Part shown: piece by piece, positions 30,960 to 43,349 of the stretch
How positions within the stretch are numbered: position 1 is the stretch's first letter
Layout of the letters: the number at the start of each line of letters is the position of its first letter
Source: Cristatella mucedo
Taxonomy: Eukaryota; Bryozoa; Phylactolaemata; Cristatellidae
Direction of reading: 5' to 3'
Assembly: GCA_009760855.2 (NCBI GenBank)
Contig: WPIO01000007.1
Span: 7,332,501-7,387,500 of the forward strand
DNA: 55,000 bases
The notes under the pieces: model-generated
The model's input: only the letters and a program-made list of their open reading frames with translations
The model's database searches: none
What the model was told of the DNA's origin: nothing
Made by a program: the position numbers and the translations under genes

Positions 30960-33850
30960 ACACGGATAAATGAGTGATGCGCCTCCGAAATGGGGCATGC
31001 TGCCCCATCGTTGTTCGTCTGCTCGCTCCCAGTTCACCCCTGACTGTTTTCAGACTAGACAGTGTGAAGCTGAGAGACAAGGCATGCGTCTTGCACGCCA
31101 ACCGGACCTACAGCAGGCTAAGCTTTCCGGACCCTGCCATTACCCCTCGACTCGCTTTCGGCTTGACCGAGCTGCTCTGTACACGGCTGCTCCTTCACCT
31201 GCGACAGACGAGCAGTACTCTCTCTTCCTCGGCAATCGGCTGCTGCATAGTAACGCTGTCCGAAGCGGGGTTGATGTGATGCCTCTGTGGTAGGATGCTG
31301 GCAAGTGCTCGAGAAAGCTCGGTTGTAGCGTCAGCGTCATTGTCAAAGAAGTATTTTTCCCTTACCAAGATGGCTCACAAATTGACTCGATCATTGTGTA
31401 GACGTGATGGTCAGACGCTGGCGGCGACTCTCGAACGACGTAGCAGGAGAGGCCTGGATTACTCAGTGCGATCACGTGAGGGTGTAGTGGTGACTTTGCA
31501 CCTACCGCTGTAGCACCCACAGTTATTTCTTCTGTATTGGAGTCGATGTGACCTTCGAACACCGCCGGGCTTTGCCCATCCCTCAAGATTATGCTAGCTG
31601 CCCGTGCACGCACTTGGCCACCACTTCAATTCAATCCAGTCAGCAGTGCGCGCCTCTGCCAACAGCGAGACCAAAATCCTACGCCACGCGCCATGCCACA
31701 GGGGTCTGGCAATGCTCACGGTCAAGGCCAGGCAAAACATGATACTGAACCTTTCGGTTGCGGCCCTGCCCGATCGAGTGCTTCGGCTGGATTCATGCAA
31801 GGTTGTGAGCGCTCTTTCGTTACCATTTGGCATAGTGCGAGTTTCATGCCTCTAAACATCGCATGCGTTGTGCGGCTACCGGAACTAGTGAGAGTAGCAC
31901 CGACGTACCTTAACGCTGGCCGAGCCCATTTCGAGCGCTAGCCTATCGAAACTTCTAAGTACCGCTAGGCTTTTCCATAACTGGTATTGCTACAATCGGA
32001 GTGAAGCGGCTATCGAGACAGGATAGAACTAGTGTACAAGCACAAAGCACACGAAGGCGCTAGTCCCAGCTGACGAGCTACAACGAGCTACGAGTACCGG
32101 CGAATCGCTGAACCTTTAAAGCATGGCTAGTGACTTGTAGGTGCAGCACCAATACAGGCAGGTATGGCGACAGGTGCTGACTTCGGCGGCAGCAAAGAGC
32201 GTCAGTACGTCATTGAGTGACGAGCGCGTATTTAGAGAAGCCTATTCGACTGCTACAGAGGCTTCCAGGCAGCAAATCTCGGCATCGCGGTGTACAGCAA
32301 CTTTTCACGGGGGACACGAGCACCGTTGCACTGATGAGCGGCGCAAATTCTCGGCGACAAAAGCGACCGACTCATGGGTTAGAGCTCAACTGCTGCTTGG
32401 CTCAAAGCCTAGAGCACAACTCACTAAATATTTAATGACTTAGGCTTTTATGCTACCTTTCCATTTTTAAAATAGATAACATATTTAATTTTTTGATCTG
32501 TAGTACTAGAAAGTGTGCTTTTTTATATAATAACAATAATAACAGATAGTAAAACCAATTAAATTGCAACAGTGCATGTGCCTCAAATGTCCATTTTAGG
32601 TCATGTTATCGCGGAGGAAGAGAGTAGAGAATAGCTATATTTTATAAACATGGCGTCACGAAAATGCTTGCACCCAGCAGATGCATTTTGCATCTTCTAT
32701 GGACAATTTATCATACAAAGAGCGAAAAAGAAATCCGTAAAAGCCTCTCTTTTAAGCTGTGCAAGATCTAAAAAGCATAATTCCGATTGCCTCTCACGGA
32801 TCAAGACGAGCTGCGGGCAATTCTTTTCGCATGAAAATACAGCGAGCGAGAGACCTCTTGAAGGTGAGATGAGCTATTGCTGAATGCTAGATGGAGTTTC
32901 TTGAACAAAATAAGGTATGGAGGTATGAAATGTATTGTTTTATTTTTATAATTCTAGCAAATTACTTGCTGATAATAGAGGAGAACCGAGAACCGTGAAG
33001 CTTTGTATGTCTTGAATTTGGCGGGAACCAACTGACCACTCAAATGACTGCCATGTCTGCACGGTGGACCCTTGCAAACCTTAAATCGGCAAGAGCATGC
33101 CTCCCATCGTACACCCGTCCAGTACTTAATCCATCGCCTCAGTAGCACACTCTCTGAGCTCATCGTCCACACCCCCCTCCGGAGTGGGATCGGCCATCTT
33201 TAGGAGGGAGCAGAAAGTCAGCCAGCGAGGAGTACGGCCGAGGTGAGAGAGCCGCACTTCATCAACCAGAGGCACCTCAGAGATTCGATCTCAGACCTGG
33301 GCCTTACCAAGTCTGATGCTGATCATCCGATTTCTATACTCAAGGAGTGAAACTTACCAGATAAAAGTGTGAGAGTAATAGATCAGAGAAAGCTTAACAA
33401 ACTTTTCATAACTTCTTCAGTCGGCAAGATTGGTGGTGCTTTGGTAGTAACGTGGAAAGTCTATTTGAATCCGTAAGAATCACTTGTAACCTCAGTGTAT
33501 AGCACCTACTTATAGGCAGATCGTCCAACAACTTGATGCCTTAACCTACTTAACAACAGAGTGCCTTGAAATATGGTATTTATGCCTGGCAGGTCATCGA
33601 AGACTTCACAATGGCTTCACTCTGGATGGGTCTTTGTTGTGGTTTCGCAAAGTTTCCTTGTTTTTTCTTATAGGTTAGCCGGAAAACTTAATCATACTTT
33701 TGCGAAAGAGACTCACTACAGCTCATCGACTTCTCTGTGGGTTATAACAAAACCAAACGTTATTCGCTGGCGGACTTTCGAAATCTGCTGTGCGACCAGT
33801 GCACATCGAGTTAGGAATCATAAAGCAGTTTTTCGCGGGTTCCGCTAATA
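30960..33850. other. Intergenic stretch, nothing recognised
   Basis: 30.8-32.4 kb is relatively GC-rich with open frames on both strands. None shows a family motif or a consistent exon structure. No transposon was recognised. Confidence 0.4.
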
Positions 33851-33855
33851 ATATG

Positions 33856-35650
33856 GATACAGCTGCTATTTCCACAATAGGCGTTGCGAAACTGTGCTTT
33901 GGATTCAAACTTATACAGAGTGATGTTTTGGGTTTACCCACTCAATTTCCTGCGATTTCGCACGGGTGTTCTACCACAATGACTCCGATAACCCGATCCA
34001 GCGACCCATACTATGTGTTCGACTACGATACAGCTGCCATTGCAACAATAAGCATCTTGCAACAGTGGCTTTCATTCCAAACTATACAGAATGGTTGTGC
34101 GTGTTTAAGCAGACTATTTTACGCCCTTCGGGAAGAGCGCTCTCTTGCAACAGTCTCTAATGGTCCGGCCCAGGGAGCCACTCTACATTTTCAGACTGAG
34201 ATACAGCTGCCGTTTCCAAAATAGCGGTCGGCTACTGTGGTTCTGATTTTGTATGATAACTGTCTTCCAGATTTACCCATCACGCTTCGTGCAACTTCGT
34301 ATGCGCCTTCTCATGCTATAGCCTCGAATGGCCTAGCCCAGCGAGCCGCTCTTCAAATGTGAACTACGATACAACTGCTATATCCAGAATAGATTCGTGC
34401 AACTGCACATATGGTTAGAAGTTATGGAGAACAGTCTTTCTGCCTTACCCGCAAAATTGTGTGCAGTATCTCATTCGCATTCTCATGAGATGACCCCTAA
34501 TCGCCCGGCCCGCCCAACATTTTCATACTGCGATACAGCTGCTATTTCTACAATGGGAGTTTCGAGAATGCAGTTTTGATTCCACATTACAGGGAAACCA
34601 TGCTTCGGGTTTACTCACCTAATTTCTTACCGTTGCCCATGCACATTCTCATGCGAATGGCCCCCCCCCCCCGATAACCAGACGATCCAGCGAACCCGAC
34701 TTTTTTTCGAACTGCGATACAGCTGCCGTTTCCTCAATAGTCGTGGCGAAACTGCCGTATTCATTCCACATCTTTGATGGAGGTGTTCCAGGATTACCCG
34801 TCGCATTTCATTTAATTTCGTGTGCGCGTTCTCATGCAATAGCCTCCAGTGCCTCCGATGTCTGCCGTCATTACGATCTGCGATACAGCTGCTATTTCCC
34901 CGATGAGCCTTTCCGAAGATGTGATTTTGATTCCACAGCATTAGGAACGGCGTCCCGGATTTTCCCAACCGAATTTCATGTGCGTGCGCATTCTCCCGCT
35001 TTTGGTGAGCCGCGATGGCACGCACTAGGTAAGGCGGCTGCTTTTCACTGCCACGTAGGTTCCGACGTCGCGGGTTCGAATCGTGCACGGTGGGTGATTC
35101 TGTATCGCTGCCGCTGCAAGCGGTGGCAGCGATAGCCGCATGTAGGCTCTTCTTCCGCTGTACAGAAAAGGCTGTTAAATCAGCTAGCATTTGTGTGTGT
35201 GACTACTGTGGTTCGGCATACAGAACGCTGGCCCAGAACAACGCCAACGGTTTACTGCACAAGGCACGGAGCTGCAAGACGCACGACTGCCTTCGCCCCC
35301 TTCTCACACTCGAGTCTCCTCTCTCCTCCCCTCCGGCTGTCCCTTGGCCGACCTCGATGGTGAATCCACCATCTGTTCACCAGCGGGTTATCGGCCTGTG
35401 TCAACGCCTCATTAGATGCTGACCACAGCTGTGCACAGGCGACGATGCTCCCAACAGCTGTTTAGGAAAGGAGAGGTACCAGCCAGCATGCAATCGAACT
35501 ACAACTATAATGGCTTAGTCCAACGAGCTTCCCTATACTTTCAAGCTGCAACACAGCTGCCCTGCCCATAATAAGCTTCACGTAACTGCGGTTATGATCT
35601 TACCTTAAAGTTAATTGGTTTTCATCTTCACTCACCAAATTCCATGCAAC
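33856..35650. repeat. Degenerate ~170-base tandem repeat
   Basis: The anchor GATACAGCTGC (or a near match) recurs at 33856, 34027, 34200, 34368, 34532, 34716 and 34882, a spacing of 164-184 bases. Each unit carries a TTCATTCCA-like block, a GGnTTACCC block, a TTCTCATGC block and a GGCCnnGCCCAGCGA block in the same order. An eighth partial unit lies at about 35488-35650, after a ~490-base insertion. A 12-base C run sits in one unit (34661-34672). Confidence 0.88.
34998..35487 (+). mobile_element. tRNA-like element inserted in the tandem repeat
   Basis: Its head reads TGGCACGCACTAGG (A-box-like), then GGCTGCTTTTCACTGCC and GCGGGTTCGAATCGTGC (perfect B-box-type core), as in tRNA-Glu-derived SINE heads. 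It splits a repeat unit whose TTCTCATGCAATAGCC block is cut between 34995 and 35487. The body also contains a Cys/His-rich frame at 35194-35290. Exact ends and target duplication were not resolved; it is not a functional tRNA gene as far as I can fold it. Confidence 0.6.
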
Positions 35651-36035
35651 TTCGCCAGTGCAGTTTTATGAAAAAGGCCTCCAATATTCCGGCTCAGCAT
35701 TAGGAGGAATAGGAGCATTAGGACGACCGGAATGCTTTAATAAGCCGTCCTCCATGTTCAAACGACGAAGCCCCTCCAGCGTTTCTACTGAAGTTCTCCT
35801 ACCCCTGAATTCATTGCCGTGGTATATAAAATACTGCATTAATATAAGCGTGCTCTTACGTTTGTTTTTCCTTGTGCAGGTCGGGATACTCTGCCCAACA
35901 ACTAGCCGCCACTGTCTCAAACATGTTGGCAAGCCGGGTAAATATAAAAAGCGAGGCTGGGCGACCGCCTGACCAATTTCAGTAATTTGGCTACCCGAAG
36001 CAAAAGCAGCCAGTGCGGTCTCATCTCAATTGCAA
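35650..36035. other. Intergenic stretch, nothing recognised
   Basis: It contains a TATATAAAATA motif near 35830 and short GCATTAGGA repeats near 35697. No gene or element was recognised. Confidence 0.4.
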
Positions 36036-36039
36036 ATTC

Positions 36040-36194
36040 CGCACACACACACGGACACACACACACACGCGAATGCTCACAGACAGACACACACGCACAC
36101 ACATACACGCACACACAAACACGTGCACACACACAGACACAAAGGCACACACACACACACACAAAAACACGCATAGACACACACACACACACGT

Positions 36195-36242
<48 letters not shown>

Positions 36243-36256
36243 ACAGACACACACAG

Positions 36257-36302
<46 letters not shown>
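36040..36302. repeat. CA microsatellite, long imperfect
   Basis: CA-rich tract with GA, GC and AA interruptions and pure cores at about 36190-36238 and 36258-36301. Confidence 0.97.
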
Positions 36303-36940
36303 GCACGCATACAACACCTGCCCAGATGTTTCGCCTGATGGTCCGGTTACATACGACTAAACCAGGCTCGGGGTTATGCTTTGCCACGACCACCACTGAA
36401 CGGCAGCTGCCTTGTGCTAAGCATTCCCGTACAAGTATGTCATTTGACCCCAAGAAAGTAGGCTTTGGGAGTGTTTCAGAGGGCCAAGCAAGCCGGCTCA
36501 GAGCAGTGTGCCGTCGCAATTTTCTGAGAGGGTAGACCAATTTTATGTGCCACACAGCAAGAGACCGAGTGCTTCTTCAATGCTGGACTGCCGCAGCATT
36601 ACCGAAACTGAGGCTTGGCGCTCGATGTAGCCGACTTTTTGAAGTGTATCACGTCATTTTGGACGAACAACAGAGCTGAGAGAATTAATGGTGTGACTAA
36701 AGTTCTGTCTAAATGTCGCGACAGGGATAGCCGTTCAGTGACTTTATAAGGATTCACGTTCGGCACATCAGCTGGCAGTTTCTCGACTTGCAGCTCCCAC
36801 TGATCTGTGCAGGTAATTTCCACATCCAAGATGCATATGCCCATTTTCACAAGGTACCATGGGGGTAATAATATAATAAAAATAATAATATTACGTTTGT
36901 TATAGCATCTTCAGAGAACCCAATCACTTTCTAGTCACTT

Positions 36941-37103
36941 GCCGAGCTGGTTTGGTCCGGTGGTTAAGGTGCTAGCCCCGGCCATGGTCTGGCGGAGGTT
37001 GTGGGCTCGAGCCACAAGGCATATGTGAAGCGCCTGAATAGAGATTAAGTTCTCTTGTGGCGCTATACAAATGAATTCTATTTATTTATTTTTTATTTAT
37101 TTA
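36941..37103 (+). mobile_element. tRNA-derived SINE with LINE-type tail
   Basis: The head is GCCGAGCTGG...GGTGGTTAAGGTGCTAGCC, with a B-box-like GGGCTCGAGCC 60 bases later. The tail (37028-37064) matches the family A 3' hairpin at 31 of 37 bases, then GCTATACAAATGAATT and ATTT repeats. It interrupts a family A copy between CTTTCTAG and ACATTTTCTGC. Sharing its 3' end with a LINE suggests it uses that LINE's reverse transcriptase. Confidence 0.8.
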
Positions 37104-38209
37104 CATTTTCTGCAAAGAAAGCATGATCTAATGGTTAGTGGCAGCATGCTTATTGACAACAAGTACATGGTTAGAGGTGACAAGCACAGGGTCAGTATGC
37201 AAATTTGGTTAGTGGCAGTATGCACAGTGCAGCACACATAAGCACGCAAAAAAGACGAATCACATAAACCCACTAAATCCTGTGATAAATAGATGGGTTT
37301 TTAGTTACTTTTTAAATGTGGGCAAGTCAGGAGATGTCATGAGGAAAGTCGGAAGTGAGTTCCACACTTTGGAAGCATGCGAACTAAAGGCATGGTCTCA
37401 ACGGAACTTGAGATTCGTGCGAGGCATAGGTAAACGATTAGATTCCGAAAAGTGGGTGGTACGATTCTTGGCCTGGTAGGGGAGTAGATCTGATAGGTAG
37501 GCTAGAGCCAAAGAATGAAGGGATCTAAATATGAGTGACAAAACCTTGAAGTAGGTGCATTGCTTGACTGGGAGCCAGTGCAGGCCATCTAGCAGTGGTG
37601 TGATGTGTCGGCTGCGACGCTCATGACAGAAAAGCCTGGAAGCAGAGTTTTGCACCAGCTGCAATCGCCTGATTGCACAAGCCGGTAGACCAGAAAGCAG
37701 TGAGTTACAGAAGTTAAGATGATGTCACAAATGTATGGACCAATTTAGATGTAGCGTGCCTGCCTAAACAAGCCCGATTTTTAGCAATGTTATTTAGCTG
37801 AAAGTAGGCACTTGACTGTGGAGCTGATGTGGTCGTCTAATGATAGGTCTCTTTGGAATAGGACACCTAGATTTTGTGCAGATTGAGCCGGAGATACACT
37901 GCCAGAGCCGATTTTGAGTGTTAGCATTTCCAATTTCTGAATCACACTTGCTTTGCCCATAACTAGTAGGTCGGTTTATAATAATTCAATTTAAGAAAGT
38001 TTGCTGCCATCCAAGTGTGGATGTCATCAATACATGCAGCAAGGAAGTTGAGAGAATTTAACGTGCTGAGGGCTGGAAGGAGTCAGAGCAATGGTTTAAC
38101 TGACTGTCCTGTGTATAGAAGTGAGAGCTTAGATTGTGCTTGGCAATCAAATCGGCTAGGAGAGTATAAATCGTGAAACGAGCTGGACAAAGCACGGAGC
38201 CTCGAGGCA

Positions 38210-38481
38210 ATGTAATGTACTTCTGTAACTCCACAAAGCCATAAAGACTATGTGAGTGTTACGCAGGAGAGTTTTCTATGGCGCAGTCACAGCCTAAACA
38301 GCTTTCGGTACGCATTCGGTAGCCAACAGACCTTATCTGACGCAACAAAGAGAAGGTGGGAGGCGTAGCAGAGTCAGGAGAGCGGTTGAGGTAGTAAGTA
38401 GCATGGAAGTAGCAGCTCAGGACTGCTTAAAAGTATGAGCCATAGTCGGCAGCAGCAGAGCAGCTGTCAGTGCGTAAGAAA
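38210..38481 (-). mobile_element. Family B LINE inserted in family A
   Basis: Minus-strand 3' fragment running from CTTACGC to GAGTTACAGAAGTACATTACAT. It is truncated at nearly the same 5' point as the copy at 25478. It cuts the family A sequence GAGG-TACCCCATA. The target duplication is not clear. Confidence 0.85.
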
Positions 38482-39365
38482 GTTACCCCATATTTCAGAG
38501 GTTGCTCGGATTAACTTTGTCCATTCACCTCAATACTATGGAGTCTCCCACTGAGATAGGACCTGAACCATTGCACAGCAGTGCCAGTGATGGCCAGGTG
38601 AGATGAAAGGCGCTCAAGAAAAACTTGGTGACTGATAGTATCAAAAAGCTGCCGAAAGATCGAGCAAAACAAGCAGATATACTCTACCCATGTCTGCATT
38701 CCTAAGAAGGTCGTTGCAAACCCGGAGAAATGATGACTGATCGATTGTATCGAAAGCTGCCGAGAGATCGAGCAAAACATGCAGAGATCCACTTAAGTCT
38801 GCATTGTTAAGTAGGTCGTTATACAACCGAAAGCAATGCTGTCTCCGTGGAGTGATTAGCTCTAAAACCAGACTAGAACTGACTAGCAAGGTTTGAAGTT
38901 TCAATATGCGAGTTCAGCTGGTCTGCCCCGACTCGTTCCAATGTCTTTGCTAGGAAAGGTAGAAGGGATACCGGGCGGAAGTTGATCAAGTTCTCTGGGT
39001 CTAGTGTCGGTTTCTTGAGCACTGACCTGACGACAGACTTTTTGAAAAGTGTTGTGACATGACCTGAGGCTCATGACATATTTATGATATTAATAAATAC
39101 ATACTAGCTGATTTAACCACCTATTTTGTATGACAGAAGAGCCTCTACGGCTATCACCACTGCTCGCAGTGGCAATAAAGGATCGCCCAGGGTTCAAGAT
39201 AGGAAGCTGCCGTCTTAGGCATGGACTACCTGATCTTATTTACAAAGAAGCTAGAGAAGCGATCAGCTAGATTACAAGGATTACTCGGTAAGGAGCTACC
39301 CTGGGAGCCGTTGAGATGATGATTGATCGTCGACATCAGCACTTTTGCATCGTGACTCTTTTCAG

Positions 39366-40919
39366 TAGACTCGTCTCATACATAAAGTGATGAAGGCCCA
39401 GCTTGAACATCGCACGGCTCGTTGTGCAGTGCACAGCTCAACGCCTTTCGTGAGAAAACCGCCCTGATATAGGATGGGTGAGCTTAGAGGCGTATCAGAA
39501 GTCTAGTGAGCACACCCTGCACCTTATTGCTTGAGCTTAACTTTCATGAAATGCGATTAAGTAATTGCATCGAAGTACCTACAACTGAAAGAGCACAGGT
39601 GTTTCCCCTGTTGTAATTTGATGCCACTCCCTAGTAGACCCTAACATTTACTTTGGTAGATCACAGACCCTACCAAAGTAAACGTTTCTGAGAAGTCGTC
39701 ATCTACTCACAGTAATTCTGACTCTACATAGTGCTTAGCAGCTAATCCTGGCTGAATTTTATTTTACTTCCTACCTTTAGTTTTTAATTAAACTTGCTCG
39801 AGTGTCCTCCAGTAAAGGCACAAGACAAAGATTTTCGAGTCATCTGGTTTGGTTCTAAATGAGTACTCTATTCATTGGCCCAAGTCATTTTAGCAGCACA
39901 CAACGTGATTACAGGAACTCTCGCTCTAACCGTCGTAGGGCAGTCTGTATGCCCGGGTCATTACTTTAATAAGTAACAGCTGAGTTGAGCAAGCTCATGG
40001 GCACAAGACACAGTCACTGAAATTGATGCATGTCAGTACCCGAGAAAATAAAACCAACTAGTATTTGCAGAGACATCTACATTCATTGTTAAATAAAGTC
40101 CCAAAACAAGCACCAATCTTGTGCTTTATTCAGATTTCACTGCACCTGCATTGTTCACCCCCACAACGCAACAGTTATGTAGGAGAGATTGTTTGATAAT
40201 CAAAGCTGTACTATGCATAATACACGAAGTCAAATGTTGACTTGCAACGAGTGTGCTAAACAGTATATCTTATAGATAACAATAAAAGTTATGCAAACAT
40301 GTTGCAATCGATGGATCTCTAGGCTACGAACATTCAGGGCCAACAATAAACGTGCTTGCAACCACTAGTCTGCACATATACCAAGGATAGCATGCCGGTG
40401 CGATCATCATCACACGATGATCAGTCTTGCTGTGCCGTGGCAGCAGAACAAGAGAGCCCCAGTTTAGACCAACAAAGGAGGAGCAGTGGCAAATATTTAC
40501 GGTAACCTGGTTGGCTGCATGCCATTAGAAGTTTTCACAGGCTGAGCACAGGGCAGACTAGCCCACAATCATTTAGACAACGTGATGTGTCACATTTAAT
40601 GCTTGAGCTCGATCGGCCAGTATTCATTTAAGAGTAATCTTGTGGCCGTCTGTTTGCAAGACCAGCAATCGATCACATGACTGAAGCTTTTAAGGCAGCC
40701 TGTAAAACAGAAAGGACAATGTACTAACTAAATTGCGATGGAATACAATTTATTTCAAGGCAGATATGCACTATGCGATGGCCTGCAGCTAGCCACTGAG
40801 AAGAATATTGGATGGCATAAGATGCAGTGCATTCAACAAACAAACGAACACCAAGCTGCTCTCAACAGTCGACCATCTCGACAAAGTATCATGCTTACGT
40901 GATGAGCATAAATAAGCTT
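39366..40919. other. Intergenic stretch with one hairpin
   Basis: A segment near 39133-39170 (GAAGAGCCTCTACGGCTATC) also resembles 41205-41240, so an unnamed repeat may be present. No gene was recognised. Confidence 0.4.
39643..39686. repeat. 17-base hairpin with one mismatch
   Basis: AACATTTACTTTGGTAG (39643-39659) pairs with 39670-39686, 16 of 17 bases, around a 10-base loop. Confidence 0.8.
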
Positions 40920-42660
40920 ACATAATAACAGCAACAACAATAATAATAACAAGACGTTTCTAAGGCAACAGAAAAAATGGACCTATTTATGGGGCCTCAC
41001 TTGACATATGCTGGGAAAAAAGCATGCCAATAGATTAGTGATAATATGTCATGCCAGTACACAGACGCACGCAAGGAATAATGCACCTGATCGAGCAAAT
41101 GCTAATAGGAACAGTTGGATTTCAGCTTCTTTTCAGAGAGTATTCAAGTCAGTCAAGATAAAGGTCGGATGATTCAACAGCCTCAATATTTTTGCGTGGC
41201 AGGAAGAGCCTCGGCGGCTACCATCCTGCTCACTGTCGGCAATAACTAATTTTATAACTGAAGGGGTTACCGCCGGCCACCTGGGTTTCGAAGAGTAAGT
41301 ATGCCTGACCTGTGGGCAACGCTTTGGGAGCACACCTACTGAAGACACTGAGGCTCGAGACTCAAGTAAGAAGAGCAGGTGAAATGATGCTCAGCCTGAT
41401 GAGGAAGAAGTTTTTCCGATGGGTAGGCAGCAGCAAATGAATAAAGGAGCCTAAAAGTGAGCGACAGAACCGATACGCTGTTTCGTCGAAAGCCAGAGCA
41501 ATGGGAAGTGGTGCAGTAGGGCGGTTGCAGCATAACAGGCATGTAAGCCTACCTGAAGAGTTGTGCACCTTTTATAAGTGCCTTGTTGCACAGGCAGGAA
41601 GACCTGCAGGCAGTGACTCACAGCAGTCGAGACCGGATTGTATAAATGAATGGACCAAATTGGCTGCGGCACCCTGATCTAAGCAGGCCAACATTTTGCA
41701 ATTGTAAGTGGCTGAAAGTTGTGAGACTTTGCTGTGGAGATAATGTGGTCGTTTAGTGATGAATGTTGCATGCAGATGCCACTAGATATTTTAGCCTGGC
41801 CCCAAGTTAGGATTAGCCGTTCCAATTCCTAAGTAACGTTAAGTTTTCATTACCATAACTAGCGGGTAAGCGGCTTTATTATCTTTCAATTTGAGTAAGT
41901 TTGCTGTCATCCACCAGCACTAAATGTCAGCAATAAATGCTGCCACGGAGTTTAATAGAGAGTGGGACATCCTGGAAGGCAGGTGGGCATCAAAGCACAG
42001 GAAAAGCTTCGTAAAACGACATAGAAATTATGATATAATAGGCACGAGGGAGAATACAGATGGTGGAAAAAAGCGGACCAAGCACAGCTCCTAATGTTCC
42101 TTAAGTGAGTGACTTCTGCTGGTTGACATATGCGCTCTGAAATCTTCCACTCTGATAGCACCAAAGTAATTGCAGCGCAGTACCAGTATTGCCCAGATGA
42201 GATGATAGGCACTCAAGAGGGGCTTAGGGATCCATTGTATCAAACACCGCCGCGAAATCTACTATGGATAGCAGAAAACACCCTCTACATCTACAATATG
42301 CATTCCTCACAAAGTCGTTATACACGCACAGCAGGTCTGACTCTATGCAGAGTGACTAGCACTAAAACTTTGTAGGAACTTACTGCTTGCTATTTGGAAG
42401 AAGACTTCTTATACAGAGTTAATAAGCCACTACTACTACTACTTGTTCTAGCGTTTTTGACAGGTGCCGCAGTAGCAGGAAGACTGGGCATAAGATCTCC
42501 AGAACTCTAGGCTTGCCTCCTTAATGAGTAGACTAGCATGGGCCTCTTTGAAGGATGCAGAGACAAGAACCTAGGCTAAGGACATACTTAGCATGTCAGC
42601 TATGCAGGGGAGCAGCACATCTGTGCAGCTTAGAAGGCTGCCGAAGTCACCAGCAGAGAG
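40920..42660 (-). mobile_element. Old family A-like LINE copy
   Basis: An ACAATAATAATAAC tail is followed by C-terminal pieces (SVLSLTFRLLYSFAAAYPSEKLLPHQAEH) and RT and linker remnants, up to a linker match near 42600. It is heavily mutated. A block at 41150-41320 may be foreign to the element. Confidence 0.75.
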
Positions 42661-42751
42661 AGAGCAATAAGTTAACACGGATAAGTGAACAACAACAACA
42701 CTGATAGAGAGCCAGACATCACACTTGCTCATAGATGGAAACATATACTTC

Positions 42752-42752
<1 letters not shown>

Positions 42753-42838
<86 letters not shown>
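42753..42838. repeat. CT microsatellite
   Basis: Pure CT tract of about 43 units with a further pyrimidine-rich stretch to 42921. Confidence 0.97.
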
Positions 42839-42843
<5 letters not shown>

Positions 42844-43044
42844 AGCTATTTCTCTATCCCTATCTCCCATTTCTCTCCCCCCTCTTCCTCCCTTTCTCCC
42901 TCCCCCCTCTCTCTCTCTCTCATCGACAAGGCTTTTGAAGTGAAATTACGACAAGAACCACTACCTTGGTCGAAAGACCACAAAATAAACGTCTGAGAAA
43001 CAGTGAATAGGTGAATACTATGACAGAATACTATGTAATGTATC

Positions 43045-43345
43045 GCTGTCTTTAACCCCACAAAGACTATGTAGGTGTTAAGCAGGAGAGTTTGTATAGC
43101 GCACTCAAAGCCTCAGCAGCATTCGATATATAACCGGTAGCCAACAGACTTCGTCTAACGCAACACAGAGAAAGTGGGAAGTATAGTAGAGTCAGGACAG
43201 CAGTTGAGGTAGTGAGTAGCATGGAAGTAACAGCTCAGGACCGCTGGAAAGGATGTGTCATAGTTGGCGGCAGGATAATAGATGCAGTTGCATAAGAACT
43301 GAGTAAGTGAGTTCCGGTCTAGGACCTTCAGTGCAAAAACGTCTC
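43045..43345 (-). mobile_element. Family B LINE 3' fragment
   Basis: Minus-strand 3' end, with the ATGTAATGTATC terminus at 43035-43046 and the block CCACAAAGACTATGTAGGTGTTA. It extends back to the NSLP-coding region near 43320. Confidence 0.85.
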
Positions 43346-43349
43346 AGAG

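Larger units (their letters stand above)
36866..39365 (-). mobile_element. Family A LINE, long dead copy with two insertions
   Basis: The 3' tail starts at 36866. ORF2 C-terminus, RT and linker follow to about 39365 (the STINHL-type linker block is at 39320-39345). It is interrupted by a SINE (36941-37103) and by family B (38210-38481). It carries a ~108-base internal tandem duplication at RT motif A (38630-38831). The YADD box region reads YTQD, so it is inactive. Confidence 0.9.
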
